From an uncultured Spirochaetaceae bacterium (GTDB lineage: Bacteria; Spirochaetota; Spirochaetia; SZUA-6; Bin103): a stretch of DNA of 12,543 nt. The DNA lies in assembly GCA_913043885.1 (NCBI GenBank), contig CAJWOB010000034.1:1-12543 (forward strand), given 5' to 3'. Shown here piece after piece: positions 1-6,867 of this stretch. Below the pieces are notes generated by a model. The model had not been told where the DNA came from and did not search any database. It saw nothing but the letters and a program-made list of their open reading frames with translations. The translations under genes and the position numbers were made by a program. Position 1 is the stretch's first letter; every line of letters starts with the position of its first letter.

Positions 1-889
1 CTGTGGGAACCCCGGCCCCCTGTGACTGAACGACGGGGGCTCCTGCGACGCCAACCCCGCCGACGACCTGCAGCGCTGGGCCTTCACCGAGTTTCCATAT
101 CTGGTGCCATTCGGCGACCGTCACGCGCTGATGCTTGGCACGCGGCCGGTCACCTACTGGGTAGGGCGGTTCGACGAGAGGGACGGGCGCTTCACGCCCG
201 ATGAGGAGGAGCCAAAGCTGCTCGACTACCTCAATCCGGTGCATTGCTGCAATCCGTCCACCGTCGATGCGAGGGGACCAGGGGGCAGTCGGCGGCGCGT
301 TATGCACGCCATGCTGGCGCACGCTACGGGTCACGTCGCCGGGCTACCGTGGAAGGGGGCCCTGGTGTTGCCGCGAGTGCTGACGCGGGTAGGGACGCGC
401 CTGCTGCAGCAGCCGGTTCCGGAGGTGGAGGGCCTTCGTGGCGCGCATCGCGCGGTCGCGTCCCGCCGCATCGACCCGGGCACTCACGGTCACCTGGAGG
501 GCCTGACCGGCGACACCCTCGAGATAGTCGCCCGCTTCGCAGCAGCAGACCGAGGCCGTTTTGGGTTGCGCGTCCGAGTGTCCGCCGACGGCGAGCATGA
601 CACCCGTATCTACTACGACGCATCCAGCGGTCGCTTCGGCGTCGAGGGGGACCTCACGTCGACGCCCTACCCGGAGCAAGGCAGCGGTCCGGCCTACCTC
701 AAACGAGGGGACGACGTCGAGCTGCGGGTGTTCCTCGACCGGGCGCTACTGGAGGCGTTCGTCAACGGACACACCGCCAGTGGCGTGTTCACCGCCGAGC
801 CCGAGTGGCGTGGTCTCGACCTGTTCAGCGATGGCAGCCCGGCACAGCTGCTGTCGCTCGATCTATGGGAGATGCACGCGGCATGGTGA
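1..889 (+). CDS. GH32 family glycosidase (levanase/invertase-like), 5'-partial, probable frameshift near base 40
   Basis: This is the C-terminal part of a glycoside hydrolase family 32 protein, a family that hydrolyses sucrose, levan or inulin-type fructosides. Seen: the segment TEFPYLVPFGDRHALML (gag at 89-91) occupies the place of the family's WECPD motif, with the acid/base glutamate kept but Cys replaced by Phe. It is followed by YWVGRFD, LLDY, NPSTVD and PWKGALVLPRVLT. A C-terminal beta-sandwich then carries the hallmark ELRVFLDRALLEAFVNG at about 720-770 and the gene stops at TGA 887-889. The catalytic nucleophile region lies outside the window. The reading frame is open in frame 2 only after the TGA at 23-25. 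Frame 1 before it reads LWEPRPPVTERR, and dropping one G from the G-run at 35-39 joins the two into a smooth protein. An ATG at 104 could start a shorter ORF but would cut off the catalytic glutamate. The domain call is strong; the exact substrate is unknown. Confidence 0.82.
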
Positions 890-1000
890 GTGCGCTAGCG
901 CGTCGGCGCGCATAGCGGGCCCGCGGTGCGGCCTGCGTCCTTTCGCCGTATCGCTCGGTCGATAGCTCCGGCCTCGTTAGACTGCCCCTTATCCGAACTC

Positions 1001-1009
1001 GGGGAGGAG
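1001..1009 (+). promoter_or_regulatory. Shine-Dalgarno for the small gene at 1015
   Basis: The purine run GGGGAGGAG ends five bases before the GTG at 1015-1017. It is the strongest ribosome-binding site in this part of the window. It supports both the reality of the small ORF and the GTG start. Confidence 0.6.
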
Positions 1010-1014
1010 CAACC

Positions 1015-1257
1015 GTGTCAGAACCGACATCCGTCGCTGTCCGATCAACCGTGAAGAGTGGCGTCGTCGTCGACGGTGTCGTTACCCTGCTCTTCACCCC
1101 GTCTACTGCCGATCGCGAACGATTCGATGCGGTAAGCATGGCGCGCCAGCCGGATCACGTGCTCGCGGCGGGGGTGCAACGCCGGGAGCAGGAACGCGTC
1201 GAGTTGCTCGGCTGCTGTCAACGGCGTGGCGGACGCTGTTCCGGAGGAGGCATATGA
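1015..1257 (+). CDS. Small hypothetical protein, possibly frameshifted near its 3' end
   Basis: An 80-residue protein of no family that I recognise. It begins at a GTG with a strong ribosome-binding site and its TGA overlaps the ATG of the mannonate dehydratase gene (ATGA at 1254-1257), a typical sign of translational coupling in an operon. The first 60 residues look like real protein: a beta-like stretch VVVDGVVTLLFTP, then SMARQPDHVLAAGVQRREQERVELL, which is likely helical and charged. The last 15 residues (Gly/Cys/Arg-rich) look like out-of-frame GC-rich sequence. The +1 frame there reads AAVNGVADAVPEEAYDFQ and stops at TAA 1265-1267, so the natural product may be a slightly longer protein disrupted by an indel near 1206-1211. 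No function can be assigned. Its position suggests a role linked to hexuronate metabolism only by association. Confidence 0.55.
   Translation: MSEPTSVAVRSTVKSGVVVDGVVTLLFTPSTADRERFDAVSMARQPDHVLAAGVQRREQERVELLGCCQRRGGRCSGGGI
1243..1250 (+). promoter_or_regulatory. Shine-Dalgarno for the mannonate dehydratase gene
   Basis: GGAGGAGG lies just upstream of the ATG at 1254 and inside the end of the preceding small gene. It decides the ATG 1254 start, which would otherwise be one of several candidates in the N-terminal region. Confidence 0.6.
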
Positions 1258-2339
1258 CTTCCAATAACGCGACACATGCTCTACGCGCGGTTCCTGGCTT
1301 TCACAGCGACCAGCCGGGCATTCAAATCGGCACATCTGTGATGGACGGGGTTAGCGACGAGCGCTTGCAGTTGCTGCAACAGCTCGACGTCAAATGGGCG
1401 ATGTACGCCATCAGAGAGCGCGAGCGCCACACCGCCGACTACTACCAACAGTGCAAGGAACGCCTCGCGGCCTTTGGTCTGCAGATCTACCGCATCGCCA
1501 ACCAGTCGGTACACAACGTGCCGGAGATCACTCTCAACCTGCCGGGCCGTGACGAGAAGGTCGAGGAGTTCTGCCAGTTCATCCGCAACCTCGGCGAAGC
1601 CGGCATCCACTACAACACCTACGCTCACATGGGCAACGGCATCTGGAGCTCGCGGCGGACGGCGGGTCGCGGCGGGGTGACGGCACGCGAGCTGGACATC
1701 AAGGACGCCCAGGGCCACTGGGCAGGGGAGACCTATAAGGGCCAGCTGACGCACGGACGGGCCTACGGCGAGGAGGAGCTGTGGGAGAACTACGAGTACA
1801 TGATTCGGCGTGTCGCCCCCGTCGCCGAGGAAGCCGGCGTCTACATCGGCATCCACCCGGACGATCCTCCCGTGTACGCCCTCGGCGGTATCCCGCGCTG
1901 CATCTTCGGCAACTTCGAGGGCTACAAACGCGCAATGGAGATCGCCGACAGTCCCAATATCGGCGTGTGTCTGTGCGTTGGCTGCTGGCTGGAGGGCGGC
2001 GAGCGGGGCATGGGCGTTTCGGTCGAAGAGGCCATCCGTTACTTCGGCGAGCGCAAGAAGCTGTTCAAGGTCCACTTTCGCAATGTCTCCAACCCGATGC
2101 CCGAGCCGTGGCGTGAGACCTTCATCGACGATGGCTATCAGGATATGCACGCGGTGATGCAGGCGCTGCGCTCCGTGGAGTACGACGGGGCGATCATTCC
2201 CGACCACATTCCGGCAATGGCCGGGGGGCAGGAAACCGGATTGGCGTATTCGATCGCCTACATGCGGGCGTTGGTGCAGGCGGTCAACAACGAGAGTGGG
2301 GGGCGGTGTAGCTGTGAGAATAGCACTGCAGTCTGGTGA
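1254..2339 (+). CDS. uxuA: Mannonate dehydratase (UxuA-like)
   Basis: Predicted to dehydrate D-mannonate to 2-keto-3-deoxy-D-gluconate in cytoplasmic hexuronate breakdown. The 361-residue product has the family's usual length (about 350-395) and TIM-barrel signature. Seen: GIHPDDPP at about residues 199-206, ADSPNIGVCLCVGCWLEGG near 231-249, EEAIRYFGERKKLFKVHFRNV near 258-278, DDGYQDM near 292-298 and PDHIP near 316-320. His201, Cys241, His274 and Asp317 sit where the family's Mn(II) ligands are expected (assignment by analogy). It is coupled to the small gene upstream by ATGA and overlaps the next start by 26 bases, so the three are probably co-transcribed. The last dozen residues (RCSCENSTAVW) diverge from any expected family tail and overlap the next gene, so the exact C-terminus is less certain. 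A related sugar-acid isomerase or dehydratase activity is possible. Confidence 0.88.
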   Translation: MTSNNATHALRAVPGFHSDQPGIQIGTSVMDGVSDERLQLLQQLDVKWAMYAIRERERHTADYYQQCKERLAAFGLQIYRIANQSVHNVPEITLNLPGRDEKVEEFCQFIRNLGEAGIHYNTYAHMGNGIWSSRRTAGRGGVTARELDIKDAQGHWAGETYKGQLTHGRAYGEEELWENYEYMIRRVAPVAEEAGVYIGIHPDDPPVYALGGIPRCIFGNFEGYKRAMEIADSPNIGVCLCVGCWLEGGERGMGVSVEEAIRYFGERKKLFKVHFRNVSNPMPEPWRETFIDDGYQDMHAVMQALRSVEYDGAIIPDHIPAMAGGQETGLAYSIAYMRALVQAVNNESGGRCSCENSTAVW

Positions 2340-2859
2340 CAACGGCGAGCACATGGCCTTCGTTCGCTCCCTGGGCCTTACCGACGTGGTCTGCGACATG
2401 CCCACGGCGATCGACGGTGTGGTCCCCGCCGACGCCTTCGAGCAGCGGCGCGACCGCTTCGCCGCGCGCGGCCTGGAGTGGGGGGTCATCGAGAACCTAT
2501 CGCCGACGCTCTACGACGACATCATGTTCGGCACCGGCGCCCGGACCAGCGTGGCCGGGACGCTCGCGGCGGATGGCACCCCCCGCCTGGTGGACTGGAA
2601 CGGCCGCCGCATCGACGCTCAGTTGGAGGGGCGCATTCTGGTGCTACAGAACGCCGACACGCCGGGGGTGATCGGACGCGTCGGCACTCTCCTCGGCGAG
2701 GCGGGCGTCAACGTCTCGCGGATGCAGATGGGTCGCGACCGGCCAGGGGGCAGCGCGGTATCGTTGTGGGCCCTGGATGGCGCGCCGCCGGCGTCTCTCT
2801 TGTCGCGCCTATCGGCTATCGATCAGGCTGACTCGGCGACGGTGGCCGTGCTGGTTTAA
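2314..2859 (+). CDS. In-frame chimera: mannonate dehydratase N-terminus fused to SerA ACT region
   Basis: A 181-residue ORF made of two unrelated pieces. Residues 1-73 (IALQSGDNGEHMAFVRSLG, CDMPTAIDGVVP, ENLSPTLYDDIMFG) match the start of a mannonate dehydratase/TIM-barrel sugar-acid enzyme. From about residue 76 the sequence is that of the C-terminus of D-3-phosphoglycerate dehydrogenase: RTSVAGTLAADGTPRLV, then an ACT domain from about 107 with LQNADTPGVIGRVGTLLGE, GVNVSRMQMGR and GGSAVSLWALD. The junction lies at about 2530-2545. All catalytic residues of both parents are missing. The GTG at 2314 is chosen because the family begins with (M)RIALQ; an in-frame GTG at 2296 would add six glycine-rich residues. 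It is probably a deletion product that removed most of a second uxuA-like gene and most of serA, or an assembly join. A stand-alone amino-acid-binding ACT function is possible but unproven. Confidence 0.72.
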   Translation: MRIALQSGDNGEHMAFVRSLGLTDVVCDMPTAIDGVVPADAFEQRRDRFAARGLEWGVIENLSPTLYDDIMFGTGARTSVAGTLAADGTPRLVDWNGRRIDAQLEGRILVLQNADTPGVIGRVGTLLGEAGVNVSRMQMGRDRPGGSAVSLWALDGAPPASLLSRLSAIDQADSATVAVLV

Positions 2860-2871
2860 GCTCTCGCTTGC

Positions 2872-2892
2872 CGGCCGCTCACGAGGCGGCCG
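2872..2892 (+). terminator. GC-rich hairpin after the chimeric gene
   Basis: A perfect 7-bp inverted repeat, CGGCCGC / GCGGCCG, with a 7-base loop starts 13 bases after the TAA at 2857-2859. There is no T-tract, so it may end transcription weakly or protect the 3' end of the mRNA. Its position at the end of the left operon is the main support. Confidence 0.35.
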
Positions 2893-3033
2893 CCATTCCC
2901 GTCTCCATGGCGAATCGCGTCGGCGCCTGCCACAACGGCCGGATATGCGTAGATTGGGCCCCCTCTCGGGACCGCAGATGTAGGTAGAAATGCCTATTGG
3001 TGCAGCGATCGAGAAGGGCCACCTTCCGCTCCC

Positions 3034-3270
3034 ATGGCGGAACGACGGGCCATAAGCGGCATCAAGACGGGGCGAAACGGGTTCTCCCCGCGCGAGTATC
3101 AGGTTCTTGGATATCTCGTGCAGGGACTGCCAAACCAGGAAATCGGCGTGAAGCTCGGTATTCGGTCCAAGACCGTGGCACACCACGTGACCCGAATACT
3201 GGCCAAGACCGGGAAGAGCAATCGCACCCAGGTGGCGGTGGAGGCGGTGCGGAGGGGCTGGGTGGACTAG
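3034..3270 (+). CDS. Single-domain LuxR/GerE-type HTH protein
   Basis: A 78-residue protein that consists almost wholly of a LuxR-type helix-turn-helix DNA-binding domain. Seen: FSPREYQVLGYLVQGLPNQE (first helix and turn), IGVKLGIRSKTVAHHVTRIL (scaffold and recognition helices) and KSNRTQVAVEAVRRGWV (dimerisation helix). It lacks the receiver or autoinducer-binding domain found in most relatives, so it may bind DNA constitutively or be the remnant of a larger regulator. The frame is open upstream to the stop at 2950-2952 but no start codon occurs before ATG 3034, and no good Shine-Dalgarno is visible. It ends in the same CTAG as the convergent kinase gene. Its target is unknown. Confidence 0.75.
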   Translation: MAERRAISGIKTGRNGFSPREYQVLGYLVQGLPNQEIGVKLGIRSKTVAHHVTRILAKTGKSNRTQVAVEAVRRGWVD

Positions 3271-4235
3271 GCTCCGAGGCGCACGTCGCCCGGGGCTGCC
3301 ACGCATCCGGCATCGCGCAGGCAGTCAAGATATGCCGCCACCGCTTCCTCCAGGTACTGGACGGCGCGCCCCGAGTCCACGAACAGGAAGAACAGATTGC
3401 CCAGGTCCTCGCCGATGGCGGCGAACCCCATGAAACCCCAGTCGATGGCCACAGTCTCGTCCTCGTTCGCAGCACCCACCCTGCTGAACAGGTTGCGCCG
3501 GTCGGTATCCTGATGTGCCAGTGACTGTGGCTGCTGCGCGAGCCGCACGAGCCAGGACTCCACGCGGTCGAGGATCCTCGCTATCCGTTCGCCGAGCGGC
3601 GCCGGGAACACCCGTGAGACCGACGGTTGTCGCCAGTCGACTTGCTCCATCCTTGACCGGCCTCGGGAGAATGCCACCAGTATCAAACGGAGCATGTTGG
3701 TGAGCAGCCAGGGATGCGAGGCGGTGTCCGCGTTCCGGTGGGCGCCGTTGAACTGGCCGAGATGACGGGCAGCGAGCACGTGGCGCGGGAGGGCCCAGTC
3801 GGCACCGTCCGGTTCCCGAGCGTCTTCAAGCCACAGTTGGATAGTGTCGGTGTTTCTCTTGGCGGCATGACAGCGGACCGGCACGAACCCACCGGTAGGT
3901 ACCCGCAGGAGCTCGCTCTGCAGTGCCTGGTGTTCGTGGTTCCAGAACTCGAGCGGGTCGAGGCTGTCGGAGTACTCAGGGCCGAGGAGGCGCAGCAGCT
4001 CCGTATGGTCGCGGCGCCCGAGGACTTTCAGGACCAGCGACCACGACCGCGGGCCAGCCTCGGTGGCGGCGGAGCCGGTTACCCGGTAGACGCCATCGGT
4101 GGGGAGAGTGGTCCCGGATTTGCCGAGGTCATGGGCTTCCCACTCGAGCAATCGGGCGTCGGGGTCGCCAAGCGCGGCGCGAACCGCCGTCTCGAGGACG
4201 GGCTCGTCGATGCCAGTCGCGCGCTGCGTCTGCAC
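3267..4235 (-). CDS. Aminoglycoside phosphotransferase-like (APH/choline-kinase fold) small-molecule kinase
   Basis: A 322-residue cytoplasmic protein with the bilobed kinase fold of the APH family. Seen: LVLKVLG with Lys70 in the place of the ATP-binding lysine, HEHQALQSEL near 100-109 (helix C-like), the hinge-like LWLEDA near 134-139, the catalytic loop LAHQDTDRRNLF with His241, Asp243 and Asn248, and the metal-binding IDWGFMG with Asp265. The set is complete, so it is probably active. The substrate is unknown: the family includes antibiotic, choline, homoserine and sugar kinases, and no neighbour points to one of them. The start is a GTG at 4233-4235 without a clear ribosome-binding site, and no earlier start is found in frame nearby. 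It is divergent from isocitrate dehydrogenase and convergent with the HTH gene. Confidence 0.78.
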   Translation of the reverse strand: MQTQRATGIDEPVLETAVRAALGDPDARLLEWEAHDLGKSGTTLPTDGVYRVTGSAATEAGPRSWSLVLKVLGRRDHTELLRLLGPEYSDSLDPLEFWNHEHQALQSELLRVPTGGFVPVRCHAAKRNTDTIQLWLEDAREPDGADWALPRHVLAARHLGQFNGAHRNADTASHPWLLTNMLRLILVAFSRGRSRMEQVDWRQPSVSRVFPAPLGERIARILDRVESWLVRLAQQPQSLAHQDTDRRNLFSRVGAANEDETVAIDWGFMGFAAIGEDLGNLFFLFVDSGRAVQYLEEAVAAYLDCLRDAGCVAAPGDVRLGA

Positions 4236-4273
4236 CGTGTAGATAGTAGCCTGATCTCCAAGAGCGGGACGCG

Positions 4274-4287
4274 GTGCCTGTAGGCAC
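4274..4287. repeat. Inverted repeat between divergent genes (possible operator)
   Basis: GTGCCTGTAGGCAC is a 6-bp inverted repeat around a 2-base centre, about 39 bases upstream of the kinase start in the kinase/isocitrate dehydrogenase divergent region. Its size fits a dimeric regulator site, but a single copy in GC-rich DNA could be chance. Confidence 0.25.
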
Positions 4288-4377
4288 TGGCCGTATGTCG
4301 CCGCCAGCGCTCGCCGGGCGGGCGCGGGGGTGAGAAGGTCCTTACGGGCGCAGTGGGCGTCGCGAGCGTGGCATCGC

Positions 4378-4383
4378 TATAAT
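4378..4383 (+). promoter_or_regulatory. Candidate -10 box for isocitrate dehydrogenase
   Basis: A perfect TATAAT stands out in a very GC-rich region, 51 bases before the ATG at 4435, which is a sensible distance for a sigma-70-type promoter with a short leader. No convincing TTGACA-like -35 is found 16-18 bases upstream, so the call rests on the -10 and its position. Confidence 0.4.
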
Positions 4384-4434
4384 CGCGCCAGGTTAGCCGT
4401 GCGTACCTGCCCGGCTGGCCACCCACACGACACC

Positions 4435-6663
4435 ATGACCACCTCGAAGCTAGTCTGGACCCACACCGACGAGGCGCCCGCTCTGGCGAGCTACGCCCTG
4501 CTCCCGGTGCTGCAGCAGTTCACCAAGGGCACCGGCATCGAGCCGGGTATCGCCGACATCTCGCTCGCTGGGCGCATCATCGCGCTGTTTCCCGAGCGAC
4601 TGCGGGAGGATCAGCGGATCGCCGATCACCTCGCCGAGCTGGGTGAGCTGGCGAAGTCGCCAGAGGCCAACATCGTCAAGCTGCCCAACATCAGCGCCTC
4701 GGTGCCGCAGCTCCAGGCGGCCATCAGGGAGCTCCGCAGCAAGGGATACGACATCCCCGAGTACCCCGAGGAGCCAAAGGACGACGCCGAGCGGGCCCTC
4801 CAGGAGCGATACGGCACCGTCCTCGGCTCTGCGGTGAATCCGGTCTTGCGCCAGGGCAACTCGGACCGGCGCCCCGCCGCCTCGGTGAAGCGGTTTTCCC
4901 GCGCGCACCCGCACCAGATGATGAAGCCGTGGCCCGAGTCGGGGTCGAAGGCGCGGGTGGCACACATGAGCGGTAAGGACTTCTACGGCAGCGAGACCTC
5001 CGCCACCGTCGACACCGCCACCGAGGTCAGGATCGAGCTGGTCGCAGAGGATGGCGCGGTCACCTTGCTGAAAGAGGGGGTGCCGGTGGCGGCCGGGGAA
5101 GTGGTCGACACGGCGGTGATGAACGTCGCCGCCCTGCGCGCCTTCTTTGCCGAGCAGATCGAGGCGGCTCGCGCCGACGGCACCCTGCTGTCGCTACACC
5201 TGAAGGCCACCATGATGAAGGTGTCGGACCCCATCATGTTCGGTCACTGCGTGTCGGTGTTCTTTACCGACGCGCTCGACAAGCATGCCGACGCGCTGGC
5301 CGGCGCCGGCATCAACCTCAACAACGGCCTGGCCGATGTGTACGACAAGCTGGACCGGCTGCCGGCGGAGACCGCCACGCAGATAGAGGCCGACCTGACC
5401 GCGGTGTATGCCTCTCGCCCCGCGCTGGCGATGGTCGACTCGCGCAAGGGCATCACCAACCTGCACGTGCCCAACAACGTGATCATCGACGCCTCGATGC
5501 CAAACATCGTCCGCGACGGCGGCCGCATGTGGAACAGCGACGACGAGCTGCAGGACTGCGTCGCCATGATCCCCGACCGCAGCTACGCGACCATGTACAC
5601 CGTTATCGTCGAAGACGCCAAACGCAACGGGCAATTCGATCCGGCAACGATGGGCAACGTCTCGAACGTCGGGCTGATGGCGCAGAAGGCGGAGGAGTAC
5701 GGCTCCCACGACAAGACCTTCGAAGCACCCGCCGCGGGGACCATTCGAGTGGTAGATGCGGCGGGCAACACGCTGCTGAGCCAGACCGTCGAGCCCGGCG
5801 ATATCTTCCGCATGTGCCAGGTAAATGACCTGCCGGTTCAGGACTGGGTGGCCCTCGGGGTGCGAAGGGCGCGGGCTACCGGGGCGCCGGCGGTCTTCTG
5901 GCTTGACGAGAGTCGCGCCCACGACGCCCAGCTGATCAGCAAGGTGCAGCGGCACCTGCCCAGCCACGACACCGACGGTCTCGAGATCCACATCATGAAG
6001 CCGGCGGATGCCATGCGATTCTCGCTGGAGCGGATCCGCCGCGGCGAGGACACCATCGCCGTTACCGGCAACGTGCTGCGCGACTACCTCACCGACCTAT
6101 TCCCCATCCTCGAGCTGGGCACCAGCGCGCGGATGCTGTCGGTGGTGCCACTGCTGGCCGGTGGTGGGCTATTCGAGACCGGCGCCGGCGGCTCGGCGCC
6201 GAAGCACGTCGAGCAGCTGCTCAGCGAGGGACATCTGCGTTGGGACTCGCTCGGCGAGTACACTGCCCTGGTGCCGGCGCTCGAGCTGATCGCCGAGAAC
6301 AGCGGCAACACCAAGGCCCGCATCCTGGCGCAGACCCTCGACGAGGCGATCAGCACCTACCTCGAGAATGGCCGGCTGCCCTCCCGCAAGGTGGGGGAGA
6401 CTGACAATCGGGGGAGTACCTTCTACCTGACGCTGTACTGGGCGCAGGCGCTGGCCGCGCAGACCGGCGACGACGAGCTTCGATCGCGCTTCAGCGGCGT
6501 GGCCGAGCAGCTGGCGGACAACGAGGAGAAGATCGTCGCCGAGCTGCTGGCGGCGCAAGGCGATGCGGTGGACCTGGACGGCTACTACCTGCCGGATCCG
6601 CAGAAGGCCGAAGCGGTAATGCGCCCCAGCCCAACGCTGAATGCGATTCTCGACGCCATCTAG
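4435..6663 (+). CDS. icd: Isocitrate dehydrogenase [NADP], monomeric type
   Basis: Oxidises isocitrate to 2-oxoglutarate and CO2 with NADP in the TCA cycle. From ATG 4435 the product has 742 residues, the normal size for the monomeric (IDH-II) class. Seen: the N-terminal WTHTDEAPALASYALLPVL, the substrate-binding segment GSAVNPVLRQGNSDRR at 131-146, whose Ser132, Arg139 and Arg145 fall at the positions known from the Azotobacter vinelandii enzyme, HPHQMMKPWPESGSKARVAH near 158-177, LKATMMKVSDPIMFGHCV near 256-273, VPNNVIIDASMPNIVRDGG and FWLDESRAHD. The agreement of residue numbering supports ATG 4435 over the GTG at 4330, whose 35-residue extension is arginine-rich and unlike the family. No obvious Shine-Dalgarno precedes it. 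It is transcribed alone, away from the kinase gene. Confidence 0.96.
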   Translation: MTTSKLVWTHTDEAPALASYALLPVLQQFTKGTGIEPGIADISLAGRIIALFPERLREDQRIADHLAELGELAKSPEANIVKLPNISASVPQLQAAIRELRSKGYDIPEYPEEPKDDAERALQERYGTVLGSAVNPVLRQGNSDRRPAASVKRFSRAHPHQMMKPWPESGSKARVAHMSGKDFYGSETSATVDTATEVRIELVAEDGAVTLLKEGVPVAAGEVVDTAVMNVAALRAFFAEQIEAARADGTLLSLHLKATMMKVSDPIMFGHCVSVFFTDALDKHADALAGAGINLNNGLADVYDKLDRLPAETATQIEADLTAVYASRPALAMVDSRKGITNLHVPNNVIIDASMPNIVRDGGRMWNSDDELQDCVAMIPDRSYATMYTVIVEDAKRNGQFDPATMGNVSNVGLMAQKAEEYGSHDKTFEAPAAGTIRVVDAAGNTLLSQTVEPGDIFRMCQVNDLPVQDWVALGVRRARATGAPAVFWLDESRAHDAQLISKVQRHLPSHDTDGLEIHIMKPADAMRFSLERIRRGEDTIAVTGNVLRDYLTDLFPILELGTSARMLSVVPLLAGGGLFETGAGGSAPKHVEQLLSEGHLRWDSLGEYTALVPALELIAENSGNTKARILAQTLDEAISTYLENGRLPSRKVGETDNRGSTFYLTLYWAQALAAQTGDDELRSRFSGVAEQLADNEEKIVAELLAAQGDAVDLDGYYLPDPQKAEAVMRPSPTLNAILDAI

Positions 6664-6772
6664 CGGGTCGCCGCGAGCGTGAGGCGCCAGCGGCCGGGCC
6701 GGGGGCGCTCAGCCGCCTACTGCAGCCCGTTCCGTCTTGTCGTCTTGGCCGTGGCTGGCGGCGGAAGAGACG

Positions 6773-6803
6773 CGCCTTATCCGGATAGAGGCCGCATAAG
6801 GCG
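6773..6803. terminator. Hairpin between the convergent icd and GcvT-domain genes
   Basis: CGCCTTAT (6773-6780) pairs perfectly with ATAAGGCG (6796-6803). Inside the 15-base interval CGG and CCG can add three more pairs. It lies about 110 bases after icd and 65 bases from the end of the opposite-strand gene. There is no clear T-tract on either strand, so it is a possible bidirectional terminator or just a structured spacer. Confidence 0.35.
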
Positions 6804-6822
6804 TAGGCTCCACTCGGCGCTG

Positions 6823-6839
6823 TCCGTACGGTACACGGA
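6823..6839. repeat. Small inverted repeat near the end of the GcvT-domain gene
   Basis: TCCGT (6823-6827) and ACGGA (6835-6839) form a 5-bp stem with a 7-base loop, overlapping the palindrome CCGTACGG. It sits just after the stop of the minus-strand gene and could work with the hairpin at 6773-6803 as a 3' structure. The stem is short and chance is possible. Confidence 0.2.
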
Positions 6840-6867
6840 TAACGTCCGGGACCGCCCAATCCCCGCG

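Noticed and set aside
955..983. Possible promoter (TCGGTC ... TAGACT) before the small gene at 1015
   Set aside because: Both boxes match the consensus poorly, so the resemblance is no better than chance.
1281..2489. A 402-codon minus-strand open frame opposite mannonate dehydratase
   Set aside because: It is the complementary shadow of a gene with full family motifs; no ribosome-binding site or domain supports it.
4330..4434. N-terminal extension of isocitrate dehydrogenase from a GTG at 4330
   Set aside because: The extra 35 residues are arginine-rich and unlike the family, they span the TATAAT, and the ATG at 4435 brings conserved Ser132/Arg139/Arg145 to their known positions.
5194..5991. 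A 265-codon minus-strand open frame inside isocitrate dehydrogenase
   Set aside because: It is a His/Val/Gly-rich shadow of the icd codons without any domain.
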